Shown piece by piece: positions 1 through 9,719 of a stretch of 64,000 nt of DNA. Made by a program: the position numbers and the translations under genes. The DNA comes from Fibrobacter succinogenes (GTDB lineage: Bacteria; Fibrobacterota; Fibrobacteria; Fibrobacterales; Fibrobacteraceae). The stretch spans positions 1 to 64,000 of the forward strand of contig CADCDO010000015.1 of the NCBI GenBank assembly GCA_902800345.1, read 5' to 3'. Positions within the stretch are counted from its first letter, which is position 1. Every line of letters begins with the position of its first letter. The notes below the pieces were generated by a model. That model was given only the letters and a program-made list of their open reading frames with translations, ran no database searches and was not told where the DNA came from.

Positions 1-381
1 GTGAGAAAGGTGTCCACCGTGGTCGAGCTTGAGGCCGAGGACCTTGTCGCCCGGTTTGAGGACGGCGAAGTACACGGCAGCGTTGGCCGGAGAACCGGAA
101 AGCGGCTGGATGTTCACGTGGTCGCAGCCAAAGAGCTTCTTGCAACGTTCGATGGCGAGAGCTTCCATCTTGTCGATCACTTCGTTACCACCGTAGTAGC
201 GCTTGCCAACGTAGCCTTCGCTGTACTTGTTGGTCAGCACGGAACCCATGGCTTCCATGACGGCCTTGGAGGTGTAGTTTTCGGAAGCGATGAGCTCGAT
301 GCCGTATTCCTGGCGTTCGGCTTCTTCCTGAATGATGTTGTAGATTTCCGGATCGGTCTGTTGCAATGTTGATTTAAGCAT
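1..381 (-). CDS. glyA: Serine hydroxymethyltransferase, N-terminal 127 residues (cut by window edge)
   Basis: This is the first 127 codons of the cytoplasmic PLP enzyme that converts serine and tetrahydrofolate to glycine and 5,10-methylene-THF. The reading shows the family's opening signatures: IASENYTS around residue 32, the '[11 protein letters not shown]' stretch, and '[15 protein letters not shown]' followed by 'LDHGGHLSH' at the window edge. These line the substrate and PLP pocket in GlyA proteins. The ATG at 381 is preceded by AAGGAG six bases upstream, which fixes the start. The remaining roughly 300 residues, including the PLP lysine, lie outside the window. Nothing is unusual about the visible part. 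Confidence 0.97.
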   Translation of the reverse strand, partial: MLKSTLQQTDPEIYNIIQEEAERQEYGIELIASENYTSKAVMEAMGSVLTNKYSEGYVGKRYYGGNEVIDKMEALAIERCKKLFGCDHVNIQPLSGSPANAAVYFAVLKPGDKVLGLKLDHGGHLSH

Positions 382-420
382 TATAGCTCCTTGATTTGTA
401 CGCGGGCAAATATAGCAATT

Positions 421-452
421 TAGTAGGAAGTAGGAAGCAGAAGTAGGAAGTT
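421..452. repeat. GTAGGAAG-type interspersed repeat
   Basis: This is an imperfect run of TAGGAAG words between glyA and the outer-membrane protein gene. The same words recur in at least four other gaps of the window, on both strands. The rest of the 382-513 gap holds an AT-rich glyA leader and no gene that I can support. Confidence 0.7.
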
Positions 453-513
453 ATGGAAGCGACTGTTAAATATTTGACCGCAGCAGCAATAAATCCCACC
501 GCGGCCGTCGCCC

Positions 514-1119
514 CTAAAATTCCTTAAACGTGAATCTCAGTTCGCCAAACGGGCTGCAGAAATCCTTGTTCTTTAGGTTGTTCGCTTCAATCCCGGCGAA
601 GAATCTGTAACCGCCACCGATAGAGACCTCGAGCAACTTGGTGACTCGGAAGTTGAACTGCGCCGACACGTCCGTGGTAAAAAATCCGTCTTCGGACTTG
701 AAACCATCTTCGTCGCCCTTGTCCATGAAGCTCACGACGCCACCACCGATGTTCACCGGGATGGAAATGGAGAATATTCCGCTGCGGAATGCAAATGCTT
801 CCGCGAACACGCCGAACGCGTGGTAGTCGATCATCTGCGAATGACGGACCTTCGGGTTCTGCACATCGCTAAGGATGGCCGAGCTGAAAGCACCGAAGCT
901 GATGTAGGGGTTCAGCGCGATACCGATGCGCAAGTTCATGAAGATGGTGCCGTCGCGTGCAATCAGGGAATTGCCGCCACCGACGCCAAGAAGCGCGCTC
1001 CAACTGGATGTCGCCTCCTCCTTGGGTTGATAATCATCGGACCCTTGGAGTTTTGCATGGGAACTTACGGCGAAGGTCAATGCCGCAAGCAGAGTTGTCC
1101 ATAATTTTGTTTTCATCAT
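514..1119 (-). CDS. Outer-membrane beta-barrel-type protein of unknown function (201 aa)
   Basis: This is an exported protein of unknown role. The ATG at 1119 opens a signal peptide ('MMKTKLWTTLLAALTFAVSSHA') with Ala-x-Ala-type cleavage. The body has alternating polar/hydrophobic strands with many glycines and ends in 'GELRFTFKEF', a terminal aromatic residue typical of outer-membrane barrels. The start codon overlaps the stop of the upstream YihY-type gene in an ATGATG/TGA arrangement, so the two are probably translationally coupled. An in-frame upstream start at 1143 would place eight extra residues ahead of the signal peptide and is less likely. The family was not recognised; the barrel assignment is inferred from composition and length. 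Confidence 0.75.
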   Translation of the reverse strand: MMKTKLWTTLLAALTFAVSSHAKLQGSDDYQPKEEATSSWSALLGVGGGNSLIARDGTIFMNLRIGIALNPYISFGAFSSAILSDVQNPKVRHSQMIDYHAFGVFAEAFAFRSGIFSISIPVNIGGGVVSFMDKGDEDGFKSEDGFFTTDVSAQFNFRVTKLLEVSIGGGYRFFAGIEANNLKNKDFCSPFGELRFTFKEF

Positions 1120-2129
1120 AGATCGTCCGTTTTTGCCTCCCATCTCCAGTTCTTTGTACTAACTGCCGGCCAGTGGCAAATCGTCCACACGAGACTGTTG
1201 CCACACAAAATTATCGACCAGACACCAAAGAGCAGAAACAGGATGAGTGGAATAAAGGCAAGAGAACCGTAGAAAATGGACATGCGCGTGACCATCGCGG
1301 TCTGGATGAGCATGAGGATTTTCACGTAAATGTTGATAGCAAGCCAAGAAATCAAAGTCGAAAGCATGGAGGCCAAAAACAGCTTTTTGCGGGTGTAAGG
1401 CTTGTGGCCTGCCGGGCGCGCCGGTAGTGCGTAAAGCATAAGGAAAATGACAAGGAGAATCGCCACATGGAATGTGGAGTACCAAAATGCGGAAATCAAC
1501 GCCTTGATGACTTCCGGAGAGAAGTGGAACCCATCGACGATGATGACGGAAAGCACTTTTTGAACATGGTTCACGAAGCCGGCAAACATTCCGGTGACAG
1601 CCGCCCCGATGAGGAGAAACGGCGTATAGACCTTAATCTGGCGCACCAAGGTTCTCGAAGTCTTGTTTTCCCAGACGACGTTGAAGTTCGTCTCCAGGCT
1701 TCCGAAAGCGAGGATAAACGTTACGAAAAGGCCGGCTGCGCCGATAAAACCAAGTTTTCCGATGGGAATGTGTTCCGCATTTTCGACGATATCCATGATT
1801 TGTTCTGTCGGCCAGTCCAAGTTGAGCATGTCGATCACGATGGGGAGATAATCCGAAATAAAGTTTCCGAACCCGACTGCAAGCGTAATCGAGGTGAGCA
1901 TAATCAGAAGGGGGACTACGGCCACGAGCGTTGTATAGGTCAAGGAAGCCGCGCGGGTCATCCCATGATAATACAGGAACGACTTTCCGGTAACGACCAT
2001 GATTTTTACGAACGTCGGCGAACGGGCTGCTATATTGTCGAACAGCCATTCCCAGGAAAAATTTTTCCACCAGTGCGGCATAAGCCTTGCAAATATAGTT
2101 AAAGGAATGACTTGTGTGACCTGCATCAT
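1116..2129 (-). CDS. YihY/BrkB-family (UPF0761) inner-membrane protein
   Basis: This is a polytopic inner-membrane protein of the YihY/BrkB family. The family was long annotated as 'ribonuclease BN', but that activity belongs to a different protein and its real role is not settled. The sequence shows the diagnostic opening 'MTRAASLTYTTLVAVVPLL' followed by about six hydrophobic segments. The longest form starts at 2129, but AAAGG sits too close to that ATG. A start at 2081 (MPHWWKNF) has AAGG three bases upstream and is also possible. It overlaps the downstream beta-barrel gene by four bases. Confidence 0.88.
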   Translation of the reverse strand: MMQVTQVIPLTIFARLMPHWWKNFSWEWLFDNIAARSPTFVKIMVVTGKSFLYYHGMTRAASLTYTTLVAVVPLLIMLTSITLAVGFGNFISDYLPIVIDMLNLDWPTEQIMDIVENAEHIPIGKLGFIGAAGLFVTFILAFGSLETNFNVVWENKTSRTLVRQIKVYTPFLLIGAAVTGMFAGFVNHVQKVLSVIIVDGFHFSPEVIKALISAFWYSTFHVAILLVIFLMLYALPARPAGHKPYTRKKLFLASMLSTLISWLAINIYVKILMLIQTAMVTRMSIFYGSLAFIPLILFLLFGVWSIILCGNSLVWTICHWPAVSTKNWRWEAKTDDL

Positions 2130-2421
2130 CCTTTTGTATTGGTCGTTTGTACGATATCAATGCACATTCGAGCACAAAATATGATTACGAGCCCTTTTAA
2201 AGTGTTGACAAATAAATCCGTTCACTTGTGGACTTATCGGTTTAAAATTCAAAAAAGTAAAACATATATATACAATACAATGTGGACTTTTTATAAAAAA
2301 ATAGATTATATTAAGCAAAAGCGATTTTAAACCTTTCGATTTCAAGAAATTGTTTTTATTGTAAAATTTTTTGAATAGGATGAATTTGTGACCGCAGTAA
2401 ACTTCGTGAGGAACAATTTTT
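2130..2421 (+). promoter_or_regulatory. AT-rich leader of the pectin locus with two TGTGGACTT boxes
   Basis: This gap separates divergently transcribed genes. It holds TGTGGACTT at 2227-2235 and again at 2281-2289, long A/T runs, and possible -10 elements such as TATATT near 2307. The same nonamer occurs at 11985-11993, with a TGTGGACA variant at 12008-12015, ahead of the locus regulator. I read it as the promoter/operator region for the first lyase. Box function is inferred. Confidence 0.45.
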
Positions 2422-4632
2422 ATGGGATGTAATAAAAATTTTAGGATGATTTTCGCCAGTTCCGTGCTTGCGACGGGTTTGGCTGTTTCTGCATTTGCGG
2501 CGCCACGCCAAGTGGAAAAACTCACGCGTGGGCTCACGGTCGCGAATGTGGGCTCGGGAGTGCTCGTGAGCTGGCGCCTGCTCGGGACGGACGACCCGGC
2601 GACAGAATTCAACCTTTACCGCGATGGCGAAAAAATCGCCTCTATTGCGAAAAATGCTGGCACGAACTACCTGGACAAGGACGGAAAATCGACTTCCAAG
2701 TACGAAGTCTCCGCCATCGTCGGTGGCAAGGAAGGCAAAAAGACTGCTGCCGAAATCGTCTTTACCGATTCGAAAAAGGATGGCAACGTCAATTTCCCGT
2801 ACAAGGTTTTAAAGCTCGATGTTCCGAAATCGCAAAAGATGCCGGACGGCTCGACGTGTACCTACACCCCGAACGACATGAGCGTGGGTGACCTCGATGG
2901 CGACGGCCAGCTGGATTTGGTCCTCAAGTGGGACCCGAGCAACGCGCAGGACAACTCGAAGGACGGCTATACGGGCTCGGTCTTTGTCGACGGCATGAAG
3001 CTGGACGGCACAAGACTCTGGAGAATCGACCTCGGCAAGAACATCCGCGCCGGTGCGCACTACACGCAGTTCATGGTCTACGACCTCGATGGCGACGGGA
3101 TTGCCGAAATCGTGATGAAAACTTCCGACGGCACGGTTGACGGCAAGGGCAAAGTCATTGGCGATGCAAGCAAGGATTACAGAACATCTGCAGGCCGCAT
3201 CATGAGCGGCAACGAATTCTTGACGGTGTTCAAGGGAAACACGGGTGAAGAAGTGACCACGATTGACTACTGGCCCAAGCGCAATATTACGAATTCCTGG
3301 GGCGATACCTACGGCAACCGCAGCGAACGCATGCTTGCGGCCGTGGCCTACCTCGATGGCGAACATCCGAGTGTCATCATGAACCGTGGCTACTACACAA
3401 TGGCCTACCTTGTCGCTTACGATTTCGACGGCAAGAACCTCAAGGAACGCTGGAAGCATACTTCCGACAAGTCCGGCCAGGGTCTTTATGGTGAAGGCAA
3501 CCACAACCTTTCCGTGGGCGACCTCGATGGCGACGGAAAGGACGAGATTGTCTTTGGCGCTGCAGCCCTCAAATCCGACGGCACGCTCCTTTACCGCACC
3601 GGATTCGGCCACGGCGACGCCATGCACCTTTCGGACATGGATCCGGACCATCCGGGCCTTGAACTTTACGATGTCCACGAGGACAAGCAGAACAAGTACA
3701 GCGAAGAATTCCGTGACAAGGACGGCAAGGTCATCTGGGGAACGACCCAGACCGAGGCCGGAAATGTTGACAACGGTCGTGGCATGGCTGCCGATATCGA
3801 TTCCACGAATCGCGGTTTCGAAATGTGGTCCGGTACCAGCAAGGGCGCCCGCTCCGTTAATGGGAAGGTCGTCACCACGACGGGCCTTTCGCAGAATTTC
3901 CGCATCTATTTCGATGGCGACTTGCAGGACGAACTGATGGACGGCACCGGTAGCCCGACAGTGGAAAACGGTGGCGCCACTGGCGGAAAGATTGACAAGT
4001 ACAATTCCGGCAAGAAGACCGTGGACCGCCTTTTCAGTTTCTACAATGTGGAAGGTGCTTCACTCAATAACTGGACCAAGGCGAATCCCTGCATCGTGGC
4101 CGACCTCTTTGGTGACTGGCGCGAGGAATTCATCGTGCGCTCCGCTTCCGACCCTTCGAAGGTCATTATCTTCACGACTCCGTTTACGTCTCCCTACCGC
4201 GTTTACACGCTGATGCACGATACCCATTACCGCGTCTCGATTGCCTGGCAGAATGTGGCCTACAACCAGCCGCCTCACTTGGGCTACTACTTGCCCGATG
4301 CGGTGAAGGATTTGAAAAAGCCGAACGTGTCAATCGTGGGCGGCGAAGATCCCGACGATTCGTTGACGGCCATCCCTGCGGCCAAAAACTTGCGTAAGGC
4401 GGATGGATTCAATTTTGCCGATGGATGGTTGCGCGTAAACAAGACCGGTCTCGCCCGCGTTCGGATCCTGGATTTACAGGGTCGCGAAATCACGAGCGCC
4501 TCCCGGAACGTCAAGGCCGGAGAAATGTCCATGATTTTCGGCAAGGATGCTCTTCCGAAGGGTGTATTCGCCGTGACGGTGGATGTGGACGGGATTTTTA
4601 TCGGAAGGAACGTCACCTCGTTCGCAAAATAG
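2422..4632 (+). CDS. Rhamnogalacturonan lyase, PL11 family, secreted, with C-terminal sorting-type tail
   Basis: This enzyme should cleave the alternating rhamnose-galacturonate backbone of rhamnogalacturonan I by beta-elimination outside the cell. Residues 1-27 form a signal peptide ending 'AVSAFAAP'. From about 28 to 640 the protein carries PL11 hallmarks: repeated calcium-binding 'DLDGDG' loops on propeller blades, 'NIRAGAHYTQF', 'NSWGDTYGNR' and 'LFGDWREEFI'. After a short linker, about residue 656 to 736 is a beta tail with the core 'ILDLQGREI' and 'LPKGVFAVTV', similar to T9SS type-A sorting domains. The start has AGGA ten bases upstream. A closely related lyase follows 73 bp downstream, so the pair is probably a duplication. 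Substrate is inferred from the family. Confidence 0.93.
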   Translation: MGCNKNFRMIFASSVLATGLAVSAFAAPRQVEKLTRGLTVANVGSGVLVSWRLLGTDDPATEFNLYRDGEKIASIAKNAGTNYLDKDGKSTSKYEVSAIVGGKEGKKTAAEIVFTDSKKDGNVNFPYKVLKLDVPKSQKMPDGSTCTYTPNDMSVGDLDGDGQLDLVLKWDPSNAQDNSKDGYTGSVFVDGMKLDGTRLWRIDLGKNIRAGAHYTQFMVYDLDGDGIAEIVMKTSDGTVDGKGKVIGDASKDYRTSAGRIMSGNEFLTVFKGNTGEEVTTIDYWPKRNITNSWGDTYGNRSERMLAAVAYLDGEHPSVIMNRGYYTMAYLVAYDFDGKNLKERWKHTSDKSGQGLYGEGNHNLSVGDLDGDGKDEIVFGAAALKSDGTLLYRTGFGHGDAMHLSDMDPDHPGLELYDVHEDKQNKYSEEFRDKDGKVIWGTTQTEAGNVDNGRGMAADIDSTNRGFEMWSGTSKGARSVNGKVVTTTGLSQNFRIYFDGDLQDELMDGTGSPTVENGGATGGKIDKYNSGKKTVDRLFSFYNVEGASLNNWTKANPCIVADLFGDWREEFIVRSASDPSKVIIFTTPFTSPYRVYTLMHDTHYRVSIAWQNVAYNQPPHLGYYLPDAVKDLKKPNVSIVGGEDPDDSLTAIPAAKNLRKADGFNFADGWLRVNKTGLARVRILDLQGREITSASRNVKAGEMSMIFGKDALPKGVFAVTVDVDGIFIGRNVTSFAK

Positions 4633-4705
4633 ATTAACTTTTTTACGTGGGATGTCTTAGGATAGTCTTTTTCAGTTCAGGTTCAATAACAAGTCTGGAG
4701 AAATT

Positions 4706-7700
4706 ATGATAAAACATTCCATTCTTGGAGTTCTTGCGGTTGCTTCGACCTTCTTTCTCTCGCAGCCGCTTCAATCCTTTGCTTCGCCTCGCCAAATGGA
4801 GGCTATTGACCGCGGGCTTCTCGTTTCGAATGTTGGAAAATCGGGGATGCTCGTTTCGTGGCGTCTCCTCGGCACGGAAAGTTCCGATACGGAATTCAAC
4901 CTGTACCGCGATGGTACGAAAATCGCAAGCATCGGGAAAACGGCCGGAACAAACTACCTGGATACGGCCGGAAAGGTGACCTCCCAATATACAGTGGCTG
5001 CAGTCGTGGGCGGCAAGGAAGGCTCCAAGAGCGCTCCATCTCTCGTTTTGGATTCATCCATTGTCGATCACGGCAAGTCGTTCCCGTACAAGGTCCTCAA
5101 GCTGGACCGCCCTGCAAGCCAGGTGATGCCTGATTCCGTAAATACGGTTTGCGGTTACTATCCGGACGACATGAGTGTCGGCGACTTGGATGGCGACGGT
5201 GAATATGAACTGATCGTGAAGTGGTTCCCGGACAATTTCAAGGACAATTCGCAGTCGATGGTAGGCTCCTATACGGGAACGGTTTTCCTCGATGCCTATA
5301 AGCTCGACGGTAAAAAGCTTTGGCGCATAAGCCTCGGCAGGAACATCCGCGCGGGGGCGCACTACACGCCGTTCCAGGTGTATGACTACGACGGTGACGG
5401 CAAGGCCGAAATTGTCATGAAGACCGGAGACGGAACCATTGATGGCAAGGGCAAGGTCATTGGGGATTCTTCCAAGGATTACCGCAATGCGTCGGGGATG
5501 ATTATTACAGGTCCGGAATACTTGACGGTGTTCAGGGGTAGCGATGGCTCTGAAATAACGACGATTGACTATCTCCCGTCACGCGATATCAGAAATTTTG
5601 GCTCCTATGATTCCCTGGGCTTGAACTGGGGCGATACCTACGGTAACCGCTGCGACCGGTTCCTGTCGGCGACGGCTTACCTCGACGGCGTTCACCCGAG
5701 CTTGATTATTGCCCGCGGTTACTATACGGCGGCCTATGTGGTGGCTTATGACTTTGACGGCAAGAACTTGAAGCAACGCTGGTTCCACAAGTCTGAAACA
5801 CCGGGCGAGGGGCTCTTTGGCCAGGGCAACCTCAATATCGTTGTCGGTGACTTGGATCGCGATGGTAAAGATGAAATTGTCTATGGTGCCGCGGCCCTGA
5901 ATAGCGATGGAACCGTCCGTTACTCGACCGGGCTTGGTTACGGCTACGCCGCCTATGTTGGCGATTTTGATCCGGATCACGCGGGCCTGGAAGTTTGGGC
6001 GATTCACTCGCATTTTGATAGTACCCGGTATGTCGCTGAGCTTCGCGATGACAAGGGAAAATTCCTGTTTGGTGATTTGTCTCCCATGCAGAAGGAAAAT
6101 GGCCGTGCCATGGCAGCCGATATCGATTCCACTAGCCGCGGTTACGAGTTGTGGTCTTACGTGCCGAGTGAAATGCATTCGGCCAAGGGAACGCCGATTA
6201 AGCTCTCTGATTCCCTCGATCCGGAAGATCCCTATCTGGGGCGCGTGATTCCGACGAGCTTCAGGATTTATTTCGACGGCGACCTTCAGGACGAACTCCT
6301 GAACGGTCCGGTTGTGAGCAAGTTTAATCAGCAGAATAGGAAAATCGAAACCTATTTTGATGGCGAGACATCGCTTGGGTTGATTGGAAACCAGAGTGCG
6401 AAAAATTACCCGAACTTGGTGGCGGACCTTTTTGGCGACTGGCGTGAAGAAATGATTTTCCGTTCGGAAAGCGATTCCTCCAAGATTTACATACTCTCAA
6501 CTCCGGTGACGACTCCGCACCGCCTTTACACGCTGATGCATGACGCTCAGTACCGTCAGGCGATTGCATGGCAGAATACGGCGTATAACTTGCCGCCTCA
6601 TCCGAGCTACTACTTGCCCGACATGGTCAAAAAGTTGACCGCCCCAAAAGTTTATACAGTAGGAACAAACGATTATGCCGTTTATCCTGACGCAGTTCTC
6701 TCCAAGACAGACTCTGTCAGCGAAAAGCAGACGATTAATTTGGGCCAGTCGATAAAGGATATCGGCTACAGTTACATGTTCTGTACCGGAGTCAAGGCCG
6801 AAGGTTTGCCGGCTGGCGTGACGGCCAAGGTGGATTCTGTATCGCAGACGGTCAAAGTTTCGGGCAAGCCGACTAAGGCCGGGACGTTTGCGTTTACGCT
6901 TACGACCGTGGGCAGCAAGGCGAAAAACGTATCGCTCAAAGGCGAATTTATTGTGAAGGACACCGTCAAGATTGATACTGCGAAAGTTGACACGACGAAG
7001 AAGGATACATCCAAGGTCGATACAGCCAAGATAGATTCCGCGAAAGTTGACACGACCAAGAAAGATACGGCCAAGGTAGATACGGCAAAGATTGACACAA
7101 CGAAGAAAGATACGGCCAAGGTAGATACGGCAAAGGTTGACACAACGAAGAAGGACACCGCTAAGGTGGTCACGGCAGGTTCTTCTATAGTGGACGCCGC
7201 CATCCCGTACAAAGGTGAAGGTTCTACGGAAACCGAAAGTAACGGGTATATCGGAAAGGGTTACTTTGATTTCAAGAATTCAACATCAAGTTTTGCGACA
7301 TGGCTTGTCAAATCTCCTAAAGAGGATTCGATAACGCTGTCTATACGTTATGCGAACGGCGATAGCGTTTCCCGTGACATGGAACTTGTTGTAAACGACA
7401 AGGAAATCGGGATTGTCAAGATGGGAAAAACAGGCAGCTGGTCTGCTTGGAATACGTCCAGCGTAAAGATCAAGTTGAAGAAGGGCAAGAATTCCATTAC
7501 GCTCAAGTCAACGGTAAAGATTGGCGGTGCAGACGTGGATGCATTCCTCTTTGATATTGCCGGTGTGGAAACCTATACGGACAAAAACTCCGATGCGCTC
7601 CCCATCGTACTTTCGGGTTCTGGCTTCCACTATCAACCGGCAACGGGTACGTTGTTCTCTCCGGCATCAGGCTTTGCCGAAATCCAGTTCTACGATGTTT

Positions 7701-7858
7701 CCGGCACGATGCGCGCTTCGATCTCCAGTCATGTGACTGCTGGAGAAAACGAGGTTGTGCTTGAACAAGGCGTACTTTCGGGAGGAATGTACGTTGTGAT
7801 GGTGAAACTCGATGGAAAACTGATGCAGAAAACGTTGTTTAATAAAATGAGTCGCTAA
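4706..7858 (+). CDS. Rhamnogalacturonan lyase PL11 with Ig-like, Lys-Asp-Thr linker, CBM35/6-like and sorting-type domains
   Basis: This is a 1050-residue multidomain paralogue of the preceding lyase. Residues 1-27 are a signal peptide and about 30-650 form the PL11 catalytic propeller (DLDGDG loops, 'NIRAGAHYTPF', 'NWGDTYGNR', 'LFGDWREEMI'). Residues about 655-750 resemble a bacterial Ig-like fold ('AEGLPAGVTAKV'). Residues about 752-828 are a tandem linker built from KVDTTKKDTA units. Residues about 831-955 resemble a CBM35/CBM6 carbohydrate-binding module ('YIGKGYFDF', 'GKTGSWSAWNT', 'DVDAFLFDI'). Residues 964-1050 form the sorting-type tail with 'YDVSGTM' and 'GGMYVVMV'. TCTGGAG lies five bases before the ATG. 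The extra binding module suggests this version works on insoluble cell wall. Confidence 0.93.
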   Translation: MIKHSILGVLAVASTFFLSQPLQSFASPRQMEAIDRGLLVSNVGKSGMLVSWRLLGTESSDTEFNLYRDGTKIASIGKTAGTNYLDTAGKVTSQYTVAAVVGGKEGSKSAPSLVLDSSIVDHGKSFPYKVLKLDRPASQVMPDSVNTVCGYYPDDMSVGDLDGDGEYELIVKWFPDNFKDNSQSMVGSYTGTVFLDAYKLDGKKLWRISLGRNIRAGAHYTPFQVYDYDGDGKAEIVMKTGDGTIDGKGKVIGDSSKDYRNASGMIITGPEYLTVFRGSDGSEITTIDYLPSRDIRNFGSYDSLGLNWGDTYGNRCDRFLSATAYLDGVHPSLIIARGYYTAAYVVAYDFDGKNLKQRWFHKSETPGEGLFGQGNLNIVVGDLDRDGKDEIVYGAAALNSDGTVRYSTGLGYGYAAYVGDFDPDHAGLEVWAIHSHFDSTRYVAELRDDKGKFLFGDLSPMQKENGRAMAADIDSTSRGYELWSYVPSEMHSAKGTPIKLSDSLDPEDPYLGRVIPTSFRIYFDGDLQDELLNGPVVSKFNQQNRKIETYFDGETSLGLIGNQSAKNYPNLVADLFGDWREEMIFRSESDSSKIYILSTPVTTPHRLYTLMHDAQYRQAIAWQNTAYNLPPHPSYYLPDMVKKLTAPKVYTVGTNDYAVYPDAVLSKTDSVSEKQTINLGQSIKDIGYSYMFCTGVKAEGLPAGVTAKVDSVSQTVKVSGKPTKAGTFAFTLTTVGSKAKNVSLKGEFIVKDTVKIDTAKVDTTKKDTSKVDTAKIDSAKVDTTKKDTAKVDTAKIDTTKKDTAKVDTAKVDTTKKDTAKVVTAGSSIVDAAIPYKGEGSTETESNGYIGKGYFDFKNSTSSFATWLVKSPKEDSITLSIRYANGDSVSRDMELVVNDKEIGIVKMGKTGSWSAWNTSSVKIKLKKGKNSITLKSTVKIGGADVDAFLFDIAGVETYTDKNSDALPIVLSGSGFHYQPATGTLFSPASGFAEIQFYDVSGTMRASISSHVTAGENEVVLEQGVLSGGMYVVMVKLDGKLMQKTLFNKMSR
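6958..7165 (+). repeat. In-frame tandem repeat encoding a Lys-Asp-Thr linker
   Basis: Units of about 30 bp encoding variants of KVDTTKKDTA are repeated about seven times inside the second PL11 gene, between its Ig-like and CBM-like domains. Codons vary little between units (gacacgaagaaagatacg types), which points to recent unit expansion. The product is a charged, Thr-rich, probably extended and possibly glycosylated spacer. Confidence 0.85.
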
Positions 7859-7877
7859 AACTAGAATAAGGGATGTT

Positions 7878-9719
7878 ATGAATATGTTATCTAAAATATG
7901 GCAATCTGTAGTCGTCGCTTCGATGGTTTTCGCTCCGTTTACGCTAGCGAAAGTCACTATCTATTTGTGCGGTGACTCTACGATGCAAGATTGGGATGCC
8001 GGCTACTGTCCCAAGCAGGGCCAAGGCCAGGATTTTCATTACTGGTTTGACCAAAGCAAGGCTGCGGTGGTGAACCGCGGTCAGGGCGGCATGTCTTTGG
8101 GCGGTGGCGGCAAGGACAAAAATGGAGGCGTTGCTGTCGGTTACTATGACATGTTCTTCAAAAAGGGGTGCTCGAACGGCAATTGCATTGCAGACAAGTT
8201 GCAGAACGGCGATTATGTAGTCATCCAGTTCGGTATAAACGATAACAATTATAGTACCGAAGATTTCTTCAGATCCAACATGAAAAAAATGGTCGATGAT
8301 GTCCGTGCCAAGGGGGCGAACCCCATCATCATGAGCCCGATTCGCCGTTGTTATTACGATTCGCCGACGGCAATCCACAATAGTTATCGTGGTTATCCGG
8401 CATTGAGCAAAAAGTTGGCTGAAGAATATAACGTCCCGTTTATCGACATGAGCGAAATGGTCGCAAATTACATGATATCTGTCGGGGAACGTTATGCGCA
8501 ACAGTTTGTCTTTAATTATGCAACGAGCGCTGAATATTCGAATCTCAAGGCAGACCAAGCCGACCAAGTCCATTTGCAGATGAACGGCGCAAATGCTTTG
8601 GGGCGCATTATCACAGAGCAGATGCGAGCCCACAAGGATCCGGTGGTGAAAAAACTTGGCGATTACATGGCGCCGATGTATATGGTCAACGTGAAGGTTT
8701 CGCCCGAAGGTTCAGCCGACGCGACTTCGATTAACGCATACTATCCACAGGGCATGACCGTAATGCTCAAGACGGTTCCCAAGTCTGGCAAAAAGTTCTT
8801 GGGCTGGTATGACGGTAACGGCAACAAGGTGAGCGGTCAGGCCGTTTCGACCGTCAAATCGCAGTACATTTACACGTTCAAGATGAAGGATGCCTCAACT
8901 CAATATACTGCAGTTTATGAAGGCGGAACGGCTGAAAAATATACCGGTGACGGTAAGGCTTTGACGGCGTTCCCGACGACAACGCCCAAAAACCTTGATG
9001 ATGTGACATTCGTGCCGTTCACCCCGACGGATGGCAGTCAGGAAACAAAAGTCGAAGTCGACAGGAATATCAAGAAATTCTTCGATGCATTCAAGCCGGA
9101 TTCTGGCGTCGGTTTCTCGGAAAACAATAACGCCGGATTCCATGGCGAAGGCTTTTGGAACTTTGCAAACGAAAAACTTTCCTTTGCATCGTACAAGGTG
9201 AAATTTCCTGGCGCCGGCAATACGACTCTAGCCATTATTTATTCCAATGGTGGTTCCGGCGATCGAACCATCAATGCCTACTTGGATCATGACTATTACA
9301 TCAGCGCGCCTCCGACGGGCAGCTGGACAACTTGGGATACCACTTATGTTGTCCTTGACGCTCCGGCTGGCGAAGCGGAACTCAAGTTCATGTCGCTTAC
9401 GGAGGATGGAGGCCCGAATATCGACATGTTCGGATTCAGCATGGAAGATGTTTGCCGTGTGGGCGAAAATTGCAAGACGACGAAGTTGAACGGTTTCAAC
9501 TCGGTTGCTGGGGTCAAGCTTCGTGGCGATAAGCTTTTGTTGAAGGGAACTGCCGATGTAAGTGTTTATGACATGCACGGTCGCCTTGTGGTGCGTGAAC
9601 TTGCTCATGGCGCTGGTGAAATACAACTTTCCACGCTTGTAAAAAATGCGGGCCTGTATCGTGTTTTCGTGAAACAAGGAAGTAAGAAATTTGTTGCAAC
9701 ATACGCAAAGGTGAAATAG
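7878..9719 (+). CDS. Rhamnogalacturonan acetylesterase (CE12-type SGNH hydrolase) with InlB-like repeat, CBM35/6-like module and sorting tail
   Basis: This enzyme should remove acetyl groups from galacturonate in rhamnogalacturonan I, opening the backbone to the neighbouring lyases. After a signal peptide (1-24), the SGNH esterase domain runs to about residue 255. Ser34 lies in 'CGDSTMQDW', block II is 'NRGQGGMS', block III is 'QFGINDNN', and Asp229/His232 lie in 'DQVHLQMN'. About 271-351 resembles the divergent InlB B-repeat fold ('FLGWYDGNGNKVSG'). About 400-525 is CBM35/6-like ('PPTGSWTTWDT', 'GGPNIDMFGF'). About 540-613 is the sorting-type tail ('YDMHGRLV', 'GLYRVFV'). It follows the PL11 gene by 19 bp with AAGGGA before its ATG, so the two are probably co-transcribed. 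Confidence 0.92.
   Translation: MNMLSKIWQSVVVASMVFAPFTLAKVTIYLCGDSTMQDWDAGYCPKQGQGQDFHYWFDQSKAAVVNRGQGGMSLGGGGKDKNGGVAVGYYDMFFKKGCSNGNCIADKLQNGDYVVIQFGINDNNYSTEDFFRSNMKKMVDDVRAKGANPIIMSPIRRCYYDSPTAIHNSYRGYPALSKKLAEEYNVPFIDMSEMVANYMISVGERYAQQFVFNYATSAEYSNLKADQADQVHLQMNGANALGRIITEQMRAHKDPVVKKLGDYMAPMYMVNVKVSPEGSADATSINAYYPQGMTVMLKTVPKSGKKFLGWYDGNGNKVSGQAVSTVKSQYIYTFKMKDASTQYTAVYEGGTAEKYTGDGKALTAFPTTTPKNLDDVTFVPFTPTDGSQETKVEVDRNIKKFFDAFKPDSGVGFSENNNAGFHGEGFWNFANEKLSFASYKVKFPGAGNTTLAIIYSNGGSGDRTINAYLDHDYYISAPPTGSWTTWDTTYVVLDAPAGEAELKFMSLTEDGGPNIDMFGFSMEDVCRVGENCKTTKLNGFNSVAGVKLRGDKLLLKGTADVSVYDMHGRLVVRELAHGAGEIQLSTLVKNAGLYRVFVKQGSKKFVATYAKVK

Noticed and set aside
2809..3678. A 289-codon open frame antisense to the first PL11 lyase
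   Set aside because: Its sequence is the complement of the DLDGDG repeats; PL11 coding on the other strand is unambiguous.
6958..7165. Tandem repeats considered as a CRISPR array
   Set aside because: Units are contiguous, in frame and without unique spacers; no cas genes are nearby.
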